From: Adiantum capillus-veneris
Lineage: Eukaryota; Streptophyta; Polypodiopsida; Polypodiales; Pteridaceae
Assembly: GCA_014529385.2 (NCBI GenBank)
Contig: CM043949.1
Coordinates: 106,494,554-106,558,553, forward strand
DNA length: 64,000 nucleotides
Direction of reading: 5' to 3'
Below the pieces are notes generated by a model. That model did no database searches. It was given only the letters and a program-made list of their open reading frames with translations, and had not been told where the DNA came from. This document shows, piece after piece, positions 1-10,990 of the stretch. Both the position numbers and the translations under genes were made by a program. Numbering within the stretch: the first letter of the stretch is position 1; the number at the start of each line of letters is the position of its first letter.

Positions 1-256
1 TGTTTCTCAAGCCCTCTATAAGGAGAACTGACATTTATTCGTCTTGTGGCAATTCTCACAGAAGACATCTCTCAATGTATTTCTTGAAGCAAAAGAGAAG
101 ATTCTTTCGCCCTTTTGTTCTCTTTTCGCTTAAATTAAAGGCATAGATTTGGGAAATCGTATTGTGTTTGATTCCTCTTTTAGAGAATGCGTCTATAAAC
201 CCTTGTAGAAGTTTCTTGATATTTGGGAAATCTCTACTATGCAATGATTGGAACCA
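1..256 (-). pseudogene. Ty3 gag core, 3' part (element B), cut by element A
   Basis: Minus-strand reading from 256 downward gives a gag-like stretch with the motif RDFPNIKKLLQGFIDAF, which fits the helical capsid core of plant Ty3 retrotransposons. The same reading frame is found again at 7349 and beyond: joining the two sides at the AACCA duplication makes the short motif GKPLTWFQSL run without a break. Gag forms the virus-like particle in the cytoplasm. Its pol would lie left of the window. A stop near 56 and AT-rich drift show it is dead. Family assignment is fairly sure; the lineage is inferred from the PBS near 10223. Confidence 0.7.
252..256. other. Target-site duplication AACCA (left) of element A
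   Basis: AACCA immediately precedes the TGTAAGGTC start of the 5' LTR and is repeated at 7349-7353 directly after the GACCTCACA end of the 3' LTR. Five-base duplications are standard for LTR retrotransposon integration. Confidence 0.93.
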
Positions 257-908
257 TGTAAGGTCTCTGACCCAACCAAAAAGAGCACCATTGTACCTGG
301 AAATGAATATAATGGAAAAAGTTACTATTTTTAGCAATTTTCCGAATTCTATCAGTGCCATGATGTTTAGAATATTTTTAAGCTTCGAAATGTGAATTAA
401 AATAATTTTTGAAAAAAAAATCCAAAAATAGTCAGTTTTTGGTCACCTGACCCGTATAGTTTTGACCGTCTCGAAAATCTGCACCCGTACCCCGAATTTG
501 AAAAAAATGCATTTTGGACCCCGGGGGCTGCTAAATATGGCAGGTACTCGGGCCAGTACGCCTTAGTTAGAGCTCAGTATAGCAATTTACAGCATCAAAA
601 TCCGACTCGTATGACCCGTTTTAGCCTAAAACCAATTTTTCCTAAAATTGTCCGGGGAGGCACCGAGGGCCCGGGGCTGTGTGGGAACAGGTTCCAGGAC
701 ACTCCATACCATCTTTAGCAGCTAGGGGGTGCCCTCTTGCCTTGTGGGAGTCTTTGGGAAGTTTCCAAGCTTGCAACTAAGTGTGAGAACCAGTTAACTA
801 AACCAACTGGACACTTGGTGGTAGGGGAACTAGACTTGTCAATGCAGAGACTGAGTGCTCCTGCAGATGCATTTAGCAAGGCTGGTCGATTTTCAGCCTG
901 TAGGAGCC

Positions 909-916
909 TATTTAAA
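909..916 (+). promoter_or_regulatory. Candidate TATA box of the element A 5' LTR
   Basis: TATTTAAA is kept in both LTRs (909-916 and 5265-5272), with CACACA-rich sequence starting a few bases downstream. Transcription probably starts shortly after it, making U3 about 0.68 kb and R-U5 about 2.1 kb. No start site can be proven from sequence alone. Confidence 0.5.
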
Positions 917-1779
917 GGCCTACACACACACATACATGCTCACACACACACCCAGTACACACACACCTACACACACCTTGGGGAGGTGCTGCCGGTACAC
1001 ACACCTTTTGAAGGAGAAGCAAGGAGGGAGGTGTTGTCGAATTCTCACCTCAAGAAGCTCGATTAGATCAGAGAATCGAGAAGATTATCAGCCCTTAATC
1101 ACGGTAACCACGGTTTAATTAATGCCTTCTGTAAATTCTTTTCATTATCATCTAAATTCCTCATCTATTATGCTTACTCCTAGTCGTAATTCTCTATAAT
1201 TACTCTCTAAATTCTCCTTAACCATATTCTAATATGTAATCATTACAACCTAGCTGAATTATCAGCCATCCATGATCTTTAATTAATGATTAGTGCATGA
1301 TTAATAGAATTTATCTCTCTAGGTAGCATAGTAATTAACCAATAAGCCGGTAATTGTGTAGACTGACGAGAATCACACTCTTTTATCACTCATTAATATT
1401 GTAGCTGAATTAGATTCATTTCTCTTATGCATTAAGATATAATTAAGGTAAGATTAATCTGTCATTAAGTCTCTAAGAAGTGGTTTTTCTCACACCTATG
1501 CATGCAGTGATTTTGCACCCTCTAATTTCTAGGAAAGAGATCAATCGTGCTTAATTCATCTCTTTGGTAATTCCATTAGTGAAATCCTATTATTCTTAAT
1601 CATCTAAGCCAACTGATTATCTTTAGGGCCGGTTCCCATAGGATTAAATATCATCCATAATCTAAATCTCTCATATAGGAGGGATTATTTAATGTTGCTA
1701 ATCTATCAATTGGTTGTTATGACGCTCACGGACATTAGCTCTTTTCTCCAAGCTAATCATTTAAAGTAGTGAGTTTAAA

Positions 1780-1920
1780 ATGGCCCCGGTTAAGAGAACT
1801 CGCTTCGGTGGTGCTCACGACCGCGAGGCGGGAACAAGCAATGTCAATGGAAAGGGAAAAGCTCCCATGGACAAACAAATACCAGCCATCTCACGGGCCA
1901 TTGACGAAAAAATGGAAGAG
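1780..1920 (+). CDS. Predicted gag first exon inside the LTR (element A)
   Basis: ATG at 1780 opens 47 codons ending at 1920 directly before GTAGGT, a good plant 5' splice site. The peptide starts MAPVKRTRF and is basic and polar, like N-termini of plant Ty3 gag. The same stretch at 6126-6266 in the 3' LTR is also open and differs only by substitutions, with no frameshift. Exon phase 0 matches the phase of the gag body at 3561, whose preceding bases CTTAG form a possible 3' splice site. The implied intron (1921-3560) would remove the rest of the LTR and the PBS from the gag mRNA. Splicing is inferred, not shown. Confidence 0.5.
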
Positions 1921-2217
1921 GTAGGTCATAATTTTATTCAAGTCGTTTGAATTAACATTGCACACGTTTAGCTAGGAACGAACATATCCCCAAACATGTT
2001 GGAGAAATCCGACGGAAACCTCGGCAATTGAATTCATTTGTATATTAAAGTCTAAAGTAGGAAAGAAATGATTGACGGATATACTGTTTGCAATAGGAAA
2101 GAATGTCTACAGGGGAAAATTTAGCTCGGCATGTTCATTCTATTTCCAATGTTGAATTAGTCATGAACCCCCTCCTGATCACAGGGGGCAGAGTTCCTGG
2201 TTAAGGGCTCTTGAATT

Positions 2218-2300
2218 CACGACTGCTGGTTAAGCGGTGGATACCCACGACTGGTGGTTAAGCGGTGGGAACCCACGTCTGCTGGTTAAGCGGTGGGAAT
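2218..2300. repeat. Three 28-bp tandem repeats in the LTR of element A
   Basis: The core CTGGTTAAGCGGTGG recurs at about 2226, 2254 and 2282 with one or two changes. The 3' LTR repeats the array at about 6565-6645. The position is downstream of the predicted first exon, within the putative intron. Confidence 0.85.
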
Positions 2301-3004
2301 GTCCATGTCGTACTTTCTATGCGGTGGACATACCTAGTTGTATGGGCAGCAAGGCGAAAACGGGAGGAGTAAACTCTCGCTGGAGGGGGGATGTTGTACC
2401 TCCAGAACATTTGGAATTTTAATGAAAAATTTTGAGTAGAAATTTTACAAGAATACTGTCTTGGTGTTGTTTGTAATACTGGTTGAAGGGCTGTCTTAAC
2501 GAACAATGTGCTTCGGAATTAAAACAAGGAATGTTTATGTTGAACAACCTTTGTGGTAGTAATTAGGTCACACACGGAAGTGTGAGTATGGGGGTGGAAA
2601 GTGGGGGCTTGGCTGAGATTGCCAATGCCTACGAGATGGGTGGTCCCGATTGGTCGGGAACTCTCTGTCCCATAGTGCTTACTTCGATATTAGTAATACT
2701 CATTTCCCCTAGAGCGGTGAAATCTCGAGAGTACGTGCCTCTGAAACATGGGGAAAAAGGCGCTCGGGGTTTCTCTCTTCTTGGAAGGTGGGTCTTAGGA
2801 TCGCTAGATGGTTTAAGTACGCTTCCCCTGCGAGGTGGAGCTAGATCTCATTGCTAGTAGGCTCGAGCTCGACTTACTTTGTGATGAGAGATCGTCCGCT
2901 AGCTGAACCCTAAACCACTTTGTTTGATTCCGCTATAGATCTAGTGGCCACCAGGTTCACCATCAAATCCGTTGTTTGATATGGCGGGGTGGGGACCTCA
3001 CACC

Positions 3005-3022
3005 TGGTATCAAAGCTATAGG
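3005..3022 (+). other. Primer-binding site of element A (tRNA-Met type)
   Basis: TGGTATCAAAGCTATAGG starts two bases after the LTR end. TGGTATCA-AGC is the usual complement of the initiator tRNA-Met 3' end that primes minus-strand DNA synthesis in many plant elements. Confidence 0.88.
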
Positions 3023-3560
3023 TTTACAAATTGGAAAATGATGTTGTTTGAAATTTTAAAAACTAAGGGATTCTAGGATAGCTCGTACTCAAAGCTTGAG
3101 CATGATGTTTCCCAGAATAATGACATTGGATTTGTCTAGTGGATTGTCTCCTGAGTGATGTTAAAGAGTTTTACTCGTTGAGCTTGTTGGGATTCAATGG
3201 GTTTCACATGACGTTTTTTTGAGAAGTCGTTGGTGCGACTAGTGCTGCGGGCAGGTAGCCTGTTGATGCACATAAAGTTATAAGTATGGATCAAAGCTCT
3301 CGAGTAAAGTTTTTACCATTATTTATGGGACAATTTTAGATGTATTCAATGGAATTTAAATGGTGGAATGGTTAAAATCCTTTGTGATAGCTGTACAGAT
3401 TAAGTAGGCTGGTTAAGCCCAAAAAGTTAAATTTCTTCTTGAGTATGGAAAAGCCTAGGTTCATTTGAGAAGAGTGATATAGTATACCATTGGATAGGTA
3501 CCATCTATTGCGCTATATACCGCCATTCAAGAGAAAAATCTTCTCCTTAAGCAAGCTTAG

Positions 3561-4448
3561 CCTCCAACCTTTAAAGGCGAAGGGGCAAATGTGGAAAGAG
3601 ATGCAGAAGTATGGATGGAGGCTATGGATGACTATTTCGAAGCTGCGAGAACTCAACCCGAGAACCAAACCATGCTTGCAATGTTCCACTTGTCAGGTGA
3701 TGCCAAGATCTGGTGGAAACAACATTGCAGGGACTTGGATATCAAGGGATCTTCCCAGTCATGGGAAGACATCAAGGCTGCTGTGATGGAGCGTTACTTA
3801 CCACCCGCCTATAAAACCTTGAAGATGAACGAGTTCTTTTCACTTTGACAGCAGCTGACTTCATCTGTCGAAGAGTATTATGCAAAGTTTGTCACTCTTC
3901 GGAGATATGCTCCTAAGATGACCTTGGAACAACAGGTGGCGAGGTTCTGCCAAGGGCTAATCAATCCTTTGAATACTCGGTTGGAAGCTCTCAGGCCGAC
4001 AACACTACAGGATGCCTTGCTAAGGGCCAAACCGTTAGCTAAAGAGATTCAGAGGGCTACCCAAGATAGTCAATATTATTTGTCAAAGAGGGCCATGACA
4101 GACAACTGGAGTAACAGACCAATCAACCCTGCATACGACCATCATCCAGTAGTAGCTACTACGACAGCTATCGAGTTTCCCAATATAAGATGCTTTGAGT
4201 GCCAGGAGTATGGACATTACAAAAGCCTATGTCCAAAAAGGATTTCCCAAACATCCGGTATTAATAATGTACCTCTAAACGTCAACAGGCGAGGTCAACC
4301 AAACGAAAGAGGAAGCCGAGGAAGGGGAAACATAGGACAAGGAAGCGGAGCTTTTGCTAATGCCGCAGTGAGACAACCAACTGTGGGTGATGAAGCTGAT
4401 GAGAGAGCAGCAATGTATGATGCAACTGCTAATCCTAGTGAGCAATAA
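3561..4448 (+). pseudogene. Gag body with zinc knuckle (element A)
   Basis: The frame opens at 3561 with PPTFKGEGANVERD, the usual entry to the plant Ty3 capsid core, continues through DAKIWWKQHC and reaches a CCHC knuckle (CFECQEYGHYKSLC, 4191-4232) that binds RNA. A TGA at 3846-3848 interrupts the frame and probably arose from CGA. Translation resumes in the same frame and ends at 4448 with a Gly/Arg/Asn-rich tail. The stop TAG at 3558-3560 just upstream doubles as a possible splice acceptor (see the LTR exon at 1780). Nothing resembling a protease follows; 4449-4619 is untranslated. Confidence 0.88.
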
Positions 4449-4619
4449 ATCAAGCACCAGAATCTCATCAAAGTTTAGCAGAATAAGATGCATAAAGCTA
4501 AAGACTATTCTAATATCAAAGAATGTCTTTACTTTAGACAAAGGATATATGTACCTAAGTAGTTAGCATAGAGTTTATCCATATGAATTCTTGAGATGAG
4601 GACATCTCAAATTTTTCAC

Positions 4620-4630
4620 GTTGGGGAGGT
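4620..4630 (+). other. Polypurine tract of element A
   Basis: A TTGGGGAGGT tract abuts the TGTAAGG start of the 3' LTR. Such tracts prime plus-strand synthesis. Confidence 0.75.
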
Positions 4631-7348
4631 TGTAAGGTCTCTGACCCCAACCAAAAAGAGCACCATTGTACCTGGAAATGAATATAATGGAAAAAGTTAC
4701 TATTTTTAGCAGTTTTCCGAATTCTGTCAGTGCCATGATGTTTAGAATATTTTTAAGCTTCAAAATGTGAATTAAAATAATTTTTGAAAAAAAAATCCAA
4801 AAATAGTAAGTTTTTTGTCACCCGACCCGTCTAGTTTTGACTGTCTCGAAGATTTGCACCCGTATCCCGAATTTGAAAAAAATGTATTTTCGGACCCCCG
4901 GGGGCTGCTAAATATGGGTACTCGGGCCAATATGCCTTAGTTAGAGCTCAGTATAGCAATTTATAGCATCAAAATCCGACTCGTATGCCCCGTTTTAGCC
5001 TAAAACCAATTTTTCATAAAATTGTCCCAGGAGGCACCGGGGGCCCGGGGCTGTGTGGAAACAGGTTCCAGGCCACTCCAGACCATCTTTAGTGCCTTGT
5101 GGGAGTCTTTGGGAAGTTTCCAAGCTTGCAACTAAGTGTGAGAACCAGTTAACTAAACCAACTGGACACTTGGTGGGTAGGGGAACTGGACTTGCCAATG
5201 CAGAGACTGAGTGCTCCTGCATATGCATTTAGCAAGGCTGGTCGATTTTCAGCCTGTAGGAGCCTATTTAAAGGCCTACACACACACATACATGCTCACA
5301 CACACACCCATTACACACACACCTTGGGGAGGTGCTGCCGGTACACACACCTTTTGAAGGAGAAGCAAGGAGGGAGGTGCTGTCGAATTCTCGCCTCAAG
5401 AAGCTCGATTAGATCAAAGAATCGAGAAGATTATCATCCCTTAATCATGGTAACCATGGTTTAATTAATGCCTTCTGTAAATTCTTTTCATTATCATCTA
5501 AATTCCTCGTCTATTATACTTACTCCTAGTTGTAATTCTCTATAATTACTCTCTAAATTCTCCTTAACCATATTCTAATATGTAATCATTACACCATGAC
5601 TGAATTATCAGCCATCCATGATCTTTAATTAATGATTAGTGCATGATTAATAGAATTCCTCTCTCTAGGTAGCATAGTAATTAACCAGTAAGCCGATAAT
5701 TGTGTAGACTGATGAGAATCACATTGTTTTATCACTCATTAATATTGTAGCTGAATTAGATTCATTTCTCTTATGCATTAAGATATAATTAAGGTAAGAT
5801 TAATGTGTCATTAAGTCTCTAAGAGGTGGTTTTTCTCACACCTATGCATGCGGTGATTCTGCACCCTCTAATTGCTAGGAAAGAGATTAATCGTGCTTAA
5901 TTCATCTCTCTGGTAATTCCATTAGTGAAATCCTATTATTCTTAATCATCTAAGCCAACTGATTATCTTTAGGGCCGGTTCCCATAGGATTAAATATCAT
6001 CCATAATCTAAATCTCTCATATAGGAGGGATTATTTAATGTTGCTAATCTATCAATTGGTTGTCATGACGCTCACGGACATTAGCTCTTTTCTCCAAGCT
6101 AATCATTTAAAGTAGTGAGTTTAAAATGGCCCCGGTTAAGAGAACTCGCTTCGATGGTGCCCACGACCGCGAGGTGGGAGCAAGCAATGTCAATGGAAAG
6201 GGAAAAGCTCCCATGGACGAACAAATACCAGCCATCTCACGGGCCATTGACGAAGAAATGGAAGAGGTAGGTCATAATTTTATTCAAGTCGTTTGAATTA
6301 ACATTGCACACGTTTAGCTAGGAACGAACATATCCCCAAACATGTTGGAGAAATCCGACGGAAACCTCGGCAATTGAATTCATTTGTATATTAAAGTCTA
6401 AAGTAGGAAAGAAATGATTGACGGATATACTATTTGCAATAGGAAAGAATGTCTGCTGGGGAAAATTTAGCTCGGCATGTTCATTCTATTTCCAATGTTG
6501 AATTAGTCATGAACCCCCTCCTGATCACAGGGGGCAGAGTTTTTGGTTAAGGGCTCTTGAATCCACGACTGCTGGTTAAGCGGTGGATACCCACGATTGT
6601 TGGTTAAGCAGTGGGAACCCACGTCTGCTGGTTAAGCGGTGGGAATGTCCATGTCATGCTTTCTATGTAGTGGACATACCTAGTTGTATGGGCAGCTAGG
6701 CGACAACGGAAGGAGTAAACTCTCATTGGAGGGGAGATGTTGTACCTCTAGAACATTGGAATTTTAATGGATAAGTTTGAGTAGAATTTTTACTAGAATA
6801 CTGTCTTGGTGTTGTTTGCAATACTGGTTGAAGGGCTGTCTTAACGAACAATGTGCTTCGGAATTAAAACAAGGAATGTTTATGGTTAACAACCTTTGTG
6901 GTAGTAATTAGGTCACACAAGGAAGTGTGAGTATGGGGGTGGAAAGTGGGGGCTTGGCTGAGATTGCCAATGCCTACAAGATGGGTGGTCCCGATTTGTC
7001 GGGAACTCTCTGTCCCCATATTGCTTACTTCGATATTAGTAATACTCATTGCCCCTAGAGCGGTGAAATCTCGAGAGTACATGCCTCTGAAACATGGGGA
7101 AAAAGGCGCTCGGGGTTTCTCTCCTCTTGGAAGGTGGGTCTTAGGATCGCTAGATGGTTTAAGTACGCTTCCCCTGCGAGGTGGAGCTAGATCTCATTGC
7201 TAGTAAGCTCGAGCTCGACTTACTTTGTCATGAGAGATCGCCGGCTAGCTGAACCCTAAACCACTTTGTTTGATTCGGCTATTGATCTAGTGGCCACCAA
7301 GTTCACCATCAGATCCGTTGTTTGATATGGCGGGGTGGGGACCTCACA
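4631..7348 (+). repeat. 3' LTR of element A (2718 bp)
   Basis: A full-length copy of 257-3002 with the same termini, TATA-like box (5265-5272), open 141-bp exon-like segment (6126-6266) and 28-bp repeats. It is followed by AACCA at 7349-7353. Confidence 0.95.
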
Positions 7349-8524
7349 AACCAAGTCAATGGTTTTCCTTCCAAGGTTAACCCAAATCCCTCATCGTGAG
7401 TGTGGAAATTTGTGACTTATTGAGCTCTTAAGACTTTCTTAAAAAGTGAAACATGTGTGTACGGATCCCCCGATCCATTGTACTTTTTGGAAACACATTT
7501 TTCCACTTGAGATGGTCGCATCTGTTGTGTTTTTTCTATCCTTCTCAGTACTATTGGCTCTCTTAAAACAACGTCTCTCACTTCAAACCCACCATTCGAA
7601 ACTCTTATGGGAGTTCTCATGGTGGTTCTTTCATTGGGTCATCGTACATCCCTAGCTTCGATCAAGCAAGACTCACTCTTACAATTTCGGGCCTTGTCTC
7701 TGAGACAGTTGGTCTATATGTGCTAGGAATGACAAAGTACCAATGAAGAGATCCTCCAAAGTACGTATATCTTTCTAGCTCCTTGCGGTCTATTGCAGAG
7801 TACCTTCGGCCATCCTTGTCAAGTAGGATCACTTCGGTATCTATACCTCATTTGTACGTAAAAGCATGCAAGTAGTTCTACTCTGATAACTCTCCAATGT
7901 TAGGCTCGTCACACTTGTAATAGAGCATTTGATCTCCATTGGCATAATTGTACAAACCCACATGTGTATTATCCATGTTGACCCAAGTTTCCATATTCAT
8001 TCACCTAAGCTTAACATTAGGAATGTTCAGCTTTGATGGCTTAAGTTTCTCCTTGGTACCTATTAATCCCCAATTTTCCGCAATATAGCAATTATGCAAA
8101 ACTAATTACATGGTACCCTCGTCATCAAAGTATCTGTCACCACTATATTCCAGAGGCACTATGTCCTTGAACTCACTAGGTCTTTCTTCTAATTTCCCAT
8201 AGTAGCGATCCATACCACCTTTGTGAATTTTTTCACTATGTTCATTCTCAGATTGATATTTCAAGTGCAATAGTTTCATGGTGCAGATTGGGATGGTCCT
8301 TCTCCCATGTTTGTTCCCTCTTTGAAACTCACACTTTTGAATCCTTCAGCCATGTAGGTGAAATATCTCTCTGAAGAAGTATCAAAAAGAATTTCCTCTA
8401 CAATGGGTTCTAAGGTCGGCAAAGGTCCTTGATTAACACTCTCTTCTATCGAAATGTCACTAGCTTGGTCTCTTACACTAGGGTTTCTACTTTGATATAG
8501 TCTACCTAATCGCAAATACATCAA
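7349..8524 (-). pseudogene. Ty3 gag N-terminal half with an unrecognised domain (element B)
   Basis: Read on the minus strand from 8524: a start region with MMYLRLGRLY, like the LRSGR starts of plant Ty3 gag, then an acidic linker. Next comes about 230 residues of coherent but stop-interrupted sequence (about 8270 to 7640) with motifs such as MDRYYGKLEERP, GGSLHWYFVIPSTYRP and DGRRYSAIDRKELERY. Then comes the gag core entry YNGSGDPYTHVSLFKK near 7440. I do not recognise the middle domain. At least five in-frame stops and frame changes mark it as dead. The core continues at 1-256 on the far side of element A. The gag call is good; the function of the N-terminal domain is unknown. Confidence 0.65.
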
Positions 8525-10205
8525 GAAAACACTATTGTAAAAACTTGACCTATTACCTCAGTTGATGCATCCAAATCCTTTGGTAGAAAGCACTTTGAGC
8601 CACACACTCTACCTCTTTCAATCTATACAAACAACACTTGGTGGGCTACGAGTTTACAACCGCTCTGTTAGTCAAAATCTGAAGTCGACAAACTTTTATC
8701 ACACTTTTAATAAAAATTCTAATTTTGCTTGCAAAACCCTCAAATCAAACCCAGATTCAATTTTGAAAAGACCACTATGCTTCTTGTGACTAGCTCTAGA
8801 TGTGGTACAAGTGTGAGCTCAATCTGTGAAAAAAAGAACATGGATCGTGATTCATATACATTTATGTCAAAATTTAATGAAACTTGGTACACAATTTCTC
8901 CTTGGTTTTTTTATCTTAGTTATATGTTTTTTGTGTGATTTGGATCAGTTTAGGTCATCCAAAAGTCACACCCTAGGTCTGCTCTGGTCTTGAAGTGCTT
9001 TTTTTACTTTTAATCTAGTTTTTGAACTTTTTTGGCTACCTTGCTTTTAAAAGTTTTGTTTGTAATGTTCTCTATAGTTTGGTATGGTCTCTGTCCAAAA
9101 ATTTAAAAAAGGAACATGGGTTGCAATCCATACTCCATCAGATCTAGACTCCAAATTTGGCTTGTCGATTACTTGTAGTGTCACTAGTCTACTCCCAATC
9201 CATTTGGATCACCTTTTTCCAATCAAAAGAAAAAATTTGTATCTACCTTGCGGCGGTTTTTGGCTAGCTTTTGATGTTTTGATGATTTGACCAACTTTTT
9301 GCTATTGTGCCTTTTGGGAAAGTTGTTTCTAGTGGTATCAACTACCTACTGCTCAAATCTCAGCCCTAAATGATCAAAAGGTACATGGATCATGATCCAT
9401 GTTTAACAACATTTTGGCATGAAACTTAGTCAATTGGTTTTCTATACCTTGTAGAGGTCAATTCCCATCCTTTTTTGAATTTGGATCACAAAAAGCTGAA
9501 AATCTCAAGTTTTAGTCAATTTCCTAAGTTTTTGCAGTTTTTGTTCGGTTTCTTGATTTTGACTGTGTTTTTAGTGTCAATTTCACTCCAAAGTTGTGGA
9601 TTCTTTTGCTACAAAGCACACGGCCCACTCATATCACTCTCTAGTCAAACTGTCATAGAGGTACATGGATTGCGATCCATGTTCCTCCACCAAACAGGAT
9701 GAAACGTTTCAATTTGCTTCTTGTGAGTTTGGTAATCCCCTTTTGCATCAAATTTTTGAGTTTTGATTAGCTTTCAAGCTCTCACCATCAAATTTTTCAC
9801 TTTTTAGAGTTATAGTCTATTTTGCCAAAATATAGCGTGCGAGAATTTTTGCTTTGATCTTTTCAGCCCAATTTGATGGTAATATTTGCTACTTATCTTA
9901 TTCCTAGGTATTGAAATGAATCTATGAACAACAACAAACAAGCAAATTTAAAGATGCAATGAATGATGTTACAGTACTTTCAAAGCATTGAGAAAAAATC
10001 AAAATGAAATATGTTTTGTATCTCACTCACAACTCCCTATTTCCATCACGAGTAGATATAGCAAGTTGTAGACTTCTAGCCTCTACCAAGTACTAAACCC
10101 CGCGTCTAGTTGTTGGACTGCTAAGGTGTAAACGGAATGGATTAAAAAATATATAGAAAAGAAGGCTACAAATATGACTATGTCACTCACCACTTAAGGA
10201 TCTTT
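8525..10205. repeat. Leader of element B with ~275-bp tandem repeats
   Basis: No gene seen. A palindrome-like core of the type CATGGATCRTGATCCATG recurs at about 8836, 9108, 9384 and 9660, a spacing of roughly 274-276 bp, with T-rich sequence between. The units are quite diverged and the array fades by about 9900. It lies between the PBS (10206-10223) and the gag start (8524) of the minus-strand element. Confidence 0.65.
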
Positions 10206-10223
10206 CCCTAGCATTAGCACCAA
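10206..10223 (-). other. Primer-binding site of element B (tRNA-Asp-like)
   Basis: On the minus strand TTGGTGCTAATGCTAGGG directly follows an LTR end (ACTAACA). It is a diverged version of the TTGGCGCCGTTGCCGGGG complement of tRNA-Asp used by Tat/Athila Ty3 elements, and close to the better preserved PBS of element G. Confidence 0.6.
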
Positions 10224-10245
10224 TGTTAGTGGGTCGCCACGATCG
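10224..10245 (-). repeat. LTR stub of element B
   Basis: The last 22 bp of a Ty3 LTR (minus strand, ending CCCACTAACA) lie between the PBS and a copia LTR. The remaining part of this LTR is proposed to be 18501-19416, separated by an inversion. Confidence 0.5.
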
Positions 10246-10256
10246 TGTGGGATATG

Positions 10257-10305
<49 letters not shown>

Positions 10306-10431
10306 GAGGTGGGGGAGACAAGGCAAGAGATACACCATGTATGCTCCAAAAGACTGATTAATATTCAGGAGGAGATACATATATATAGGTGAGACCAAGT
10401 TGAGTAGAGTGAGCCATATATAGCTCCAACA
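10246..10431 (-). repeat. Copia 3' LTR (element C), minus strand
   Basis: Read on the minus strand it begins TGTTGGAGCTATATATGG and ends CCCACA. It matches the plus-strand LTR at 19417-19565 for most of its first 110 bp. It contains a pure (AG)n run at about 10259-10302. The outer flank on the minus strand is CGATC, identical to the outer flank of the 19417 LTR. Confidence 0.85.
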
Positions 10432-10443
10432 CCCCCACTCAAA
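10432..10443 (-). other. Polypurine tract of copia element C
   Basis: On the minus strand TTTGAGTGGGGG directly precedes TGTTGGAGC, so the 10246-10431 LTR is a 3' LTR and its interior lies to the right. The interval 10444-10731 is 3' untranslated sequence with nothing else visible. Confidence 0.75.
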
Positions 10444-10731
10444 CAAAGTTCTCTAGCTTTGGATTAAAAAACCTTGGAGAGTACAAGGGGAAAACCCAAG
10501 AAGACCATATACAAATGTGAAAATATGAACCATCAATAAATATGTGAAAGTGCATTATTTATGTGCAAATATACAAGTCACAATGTGCAAATATGGAGTG
10601 TGCACATTGCATGGTACCTATATTATTACAATGTCATATGTATAAAGCTACCATATTAGTAGAGAGGCTAATCTAGAAAGAGTGAGACCGAAGAAACTCC
10701 AAGATCCAACTGCAAGAGGATGAAGTGTGAC

Positions 10732-10990
10732 TCGTTGAGGCCTTTGATAAGAATATCTGCAATCATCTGGTCACTTGGACAATGTTCGATCATGATAATG
10801 CCTTGCGTACTTGATATCGGACATAATGATAATGCACAGCAAATATGCTTTGACTTGCTATGTTAAATATAGTCTTTTGCAAGTCTAATAGCACTCTAGT
10901 TATCACACTGTAAGGGTGTGCTAGAAAGAGGAGAATGACCAATATCAACCACCATTTGTCGAAGCCAGATGAGCTCACGAGCTGCAAGAA
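10732..10990 (-). pseudogene. Copia RNase H C-terminus (element C)
   Basis: Minus-strand translation gives AARELIWLRQM, then a CDN-type motif followed by KSKHI, and finally CPSDQMIADILIKGL. These are the usual end-of-Pol motifs of copia RNase H. Several stops and a frameshift are present. RNase H removes the RNA strand during reverse transcription. The matching integrase and RT of the same family lie on the opposite strand at 21.6-23.7 kb. Confidence 0.8.

Larger units (their letters stand above)
257..3002 (+). repeat. 5' LTR of element A (2746 bp)
   Basis: Begins TGTAAGGTC and ends GACCTCACA, nearly perfect inverted termini. It aligns over its whole length with 4631-7348. It holds a TATA-like TATTTAAA at 909-916 just before a CA-rich stretch (922-980), a 141-bp open segment that looks like a gag first exon (1780-1920), and three 28-bp direct repeats at about 2218-2300. 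Confidence 0.95.
257..7348 (+). mobile_element. Complete gag-only LTR retrotransposon (element A)
   Basis: A 7.1-kb element bounded by AACCA duplications. It has a 5' LTR at 257-3002, a tRNA-Met-type PBS from 3005, a single gag-like coding region, a purine-rich tract before 4631 and a 3' LTR at 4631-7348. No protease, RT or integrase can be seen in the 1.6-kb interior, so it must rely on an autonomous partner. The two LTRs make up about three quarters of its length. The layout matches terminal-repeat retrotransposons with a GAG domain (TR-GAG) known from plants. The LTRs differ by scattered substitutions and small indels (2746 versus 2718 bp), so insertion is not very recent. Confidence 0.92.

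Noticed and set aside
737..1118. Overlapping plus-strand ORFs with His/Thr repeats in the 5' LTR of element A
   Set aside because: They are translations of a CACACA-rich stretch, and their frames are not preserved in the 3' LTR.
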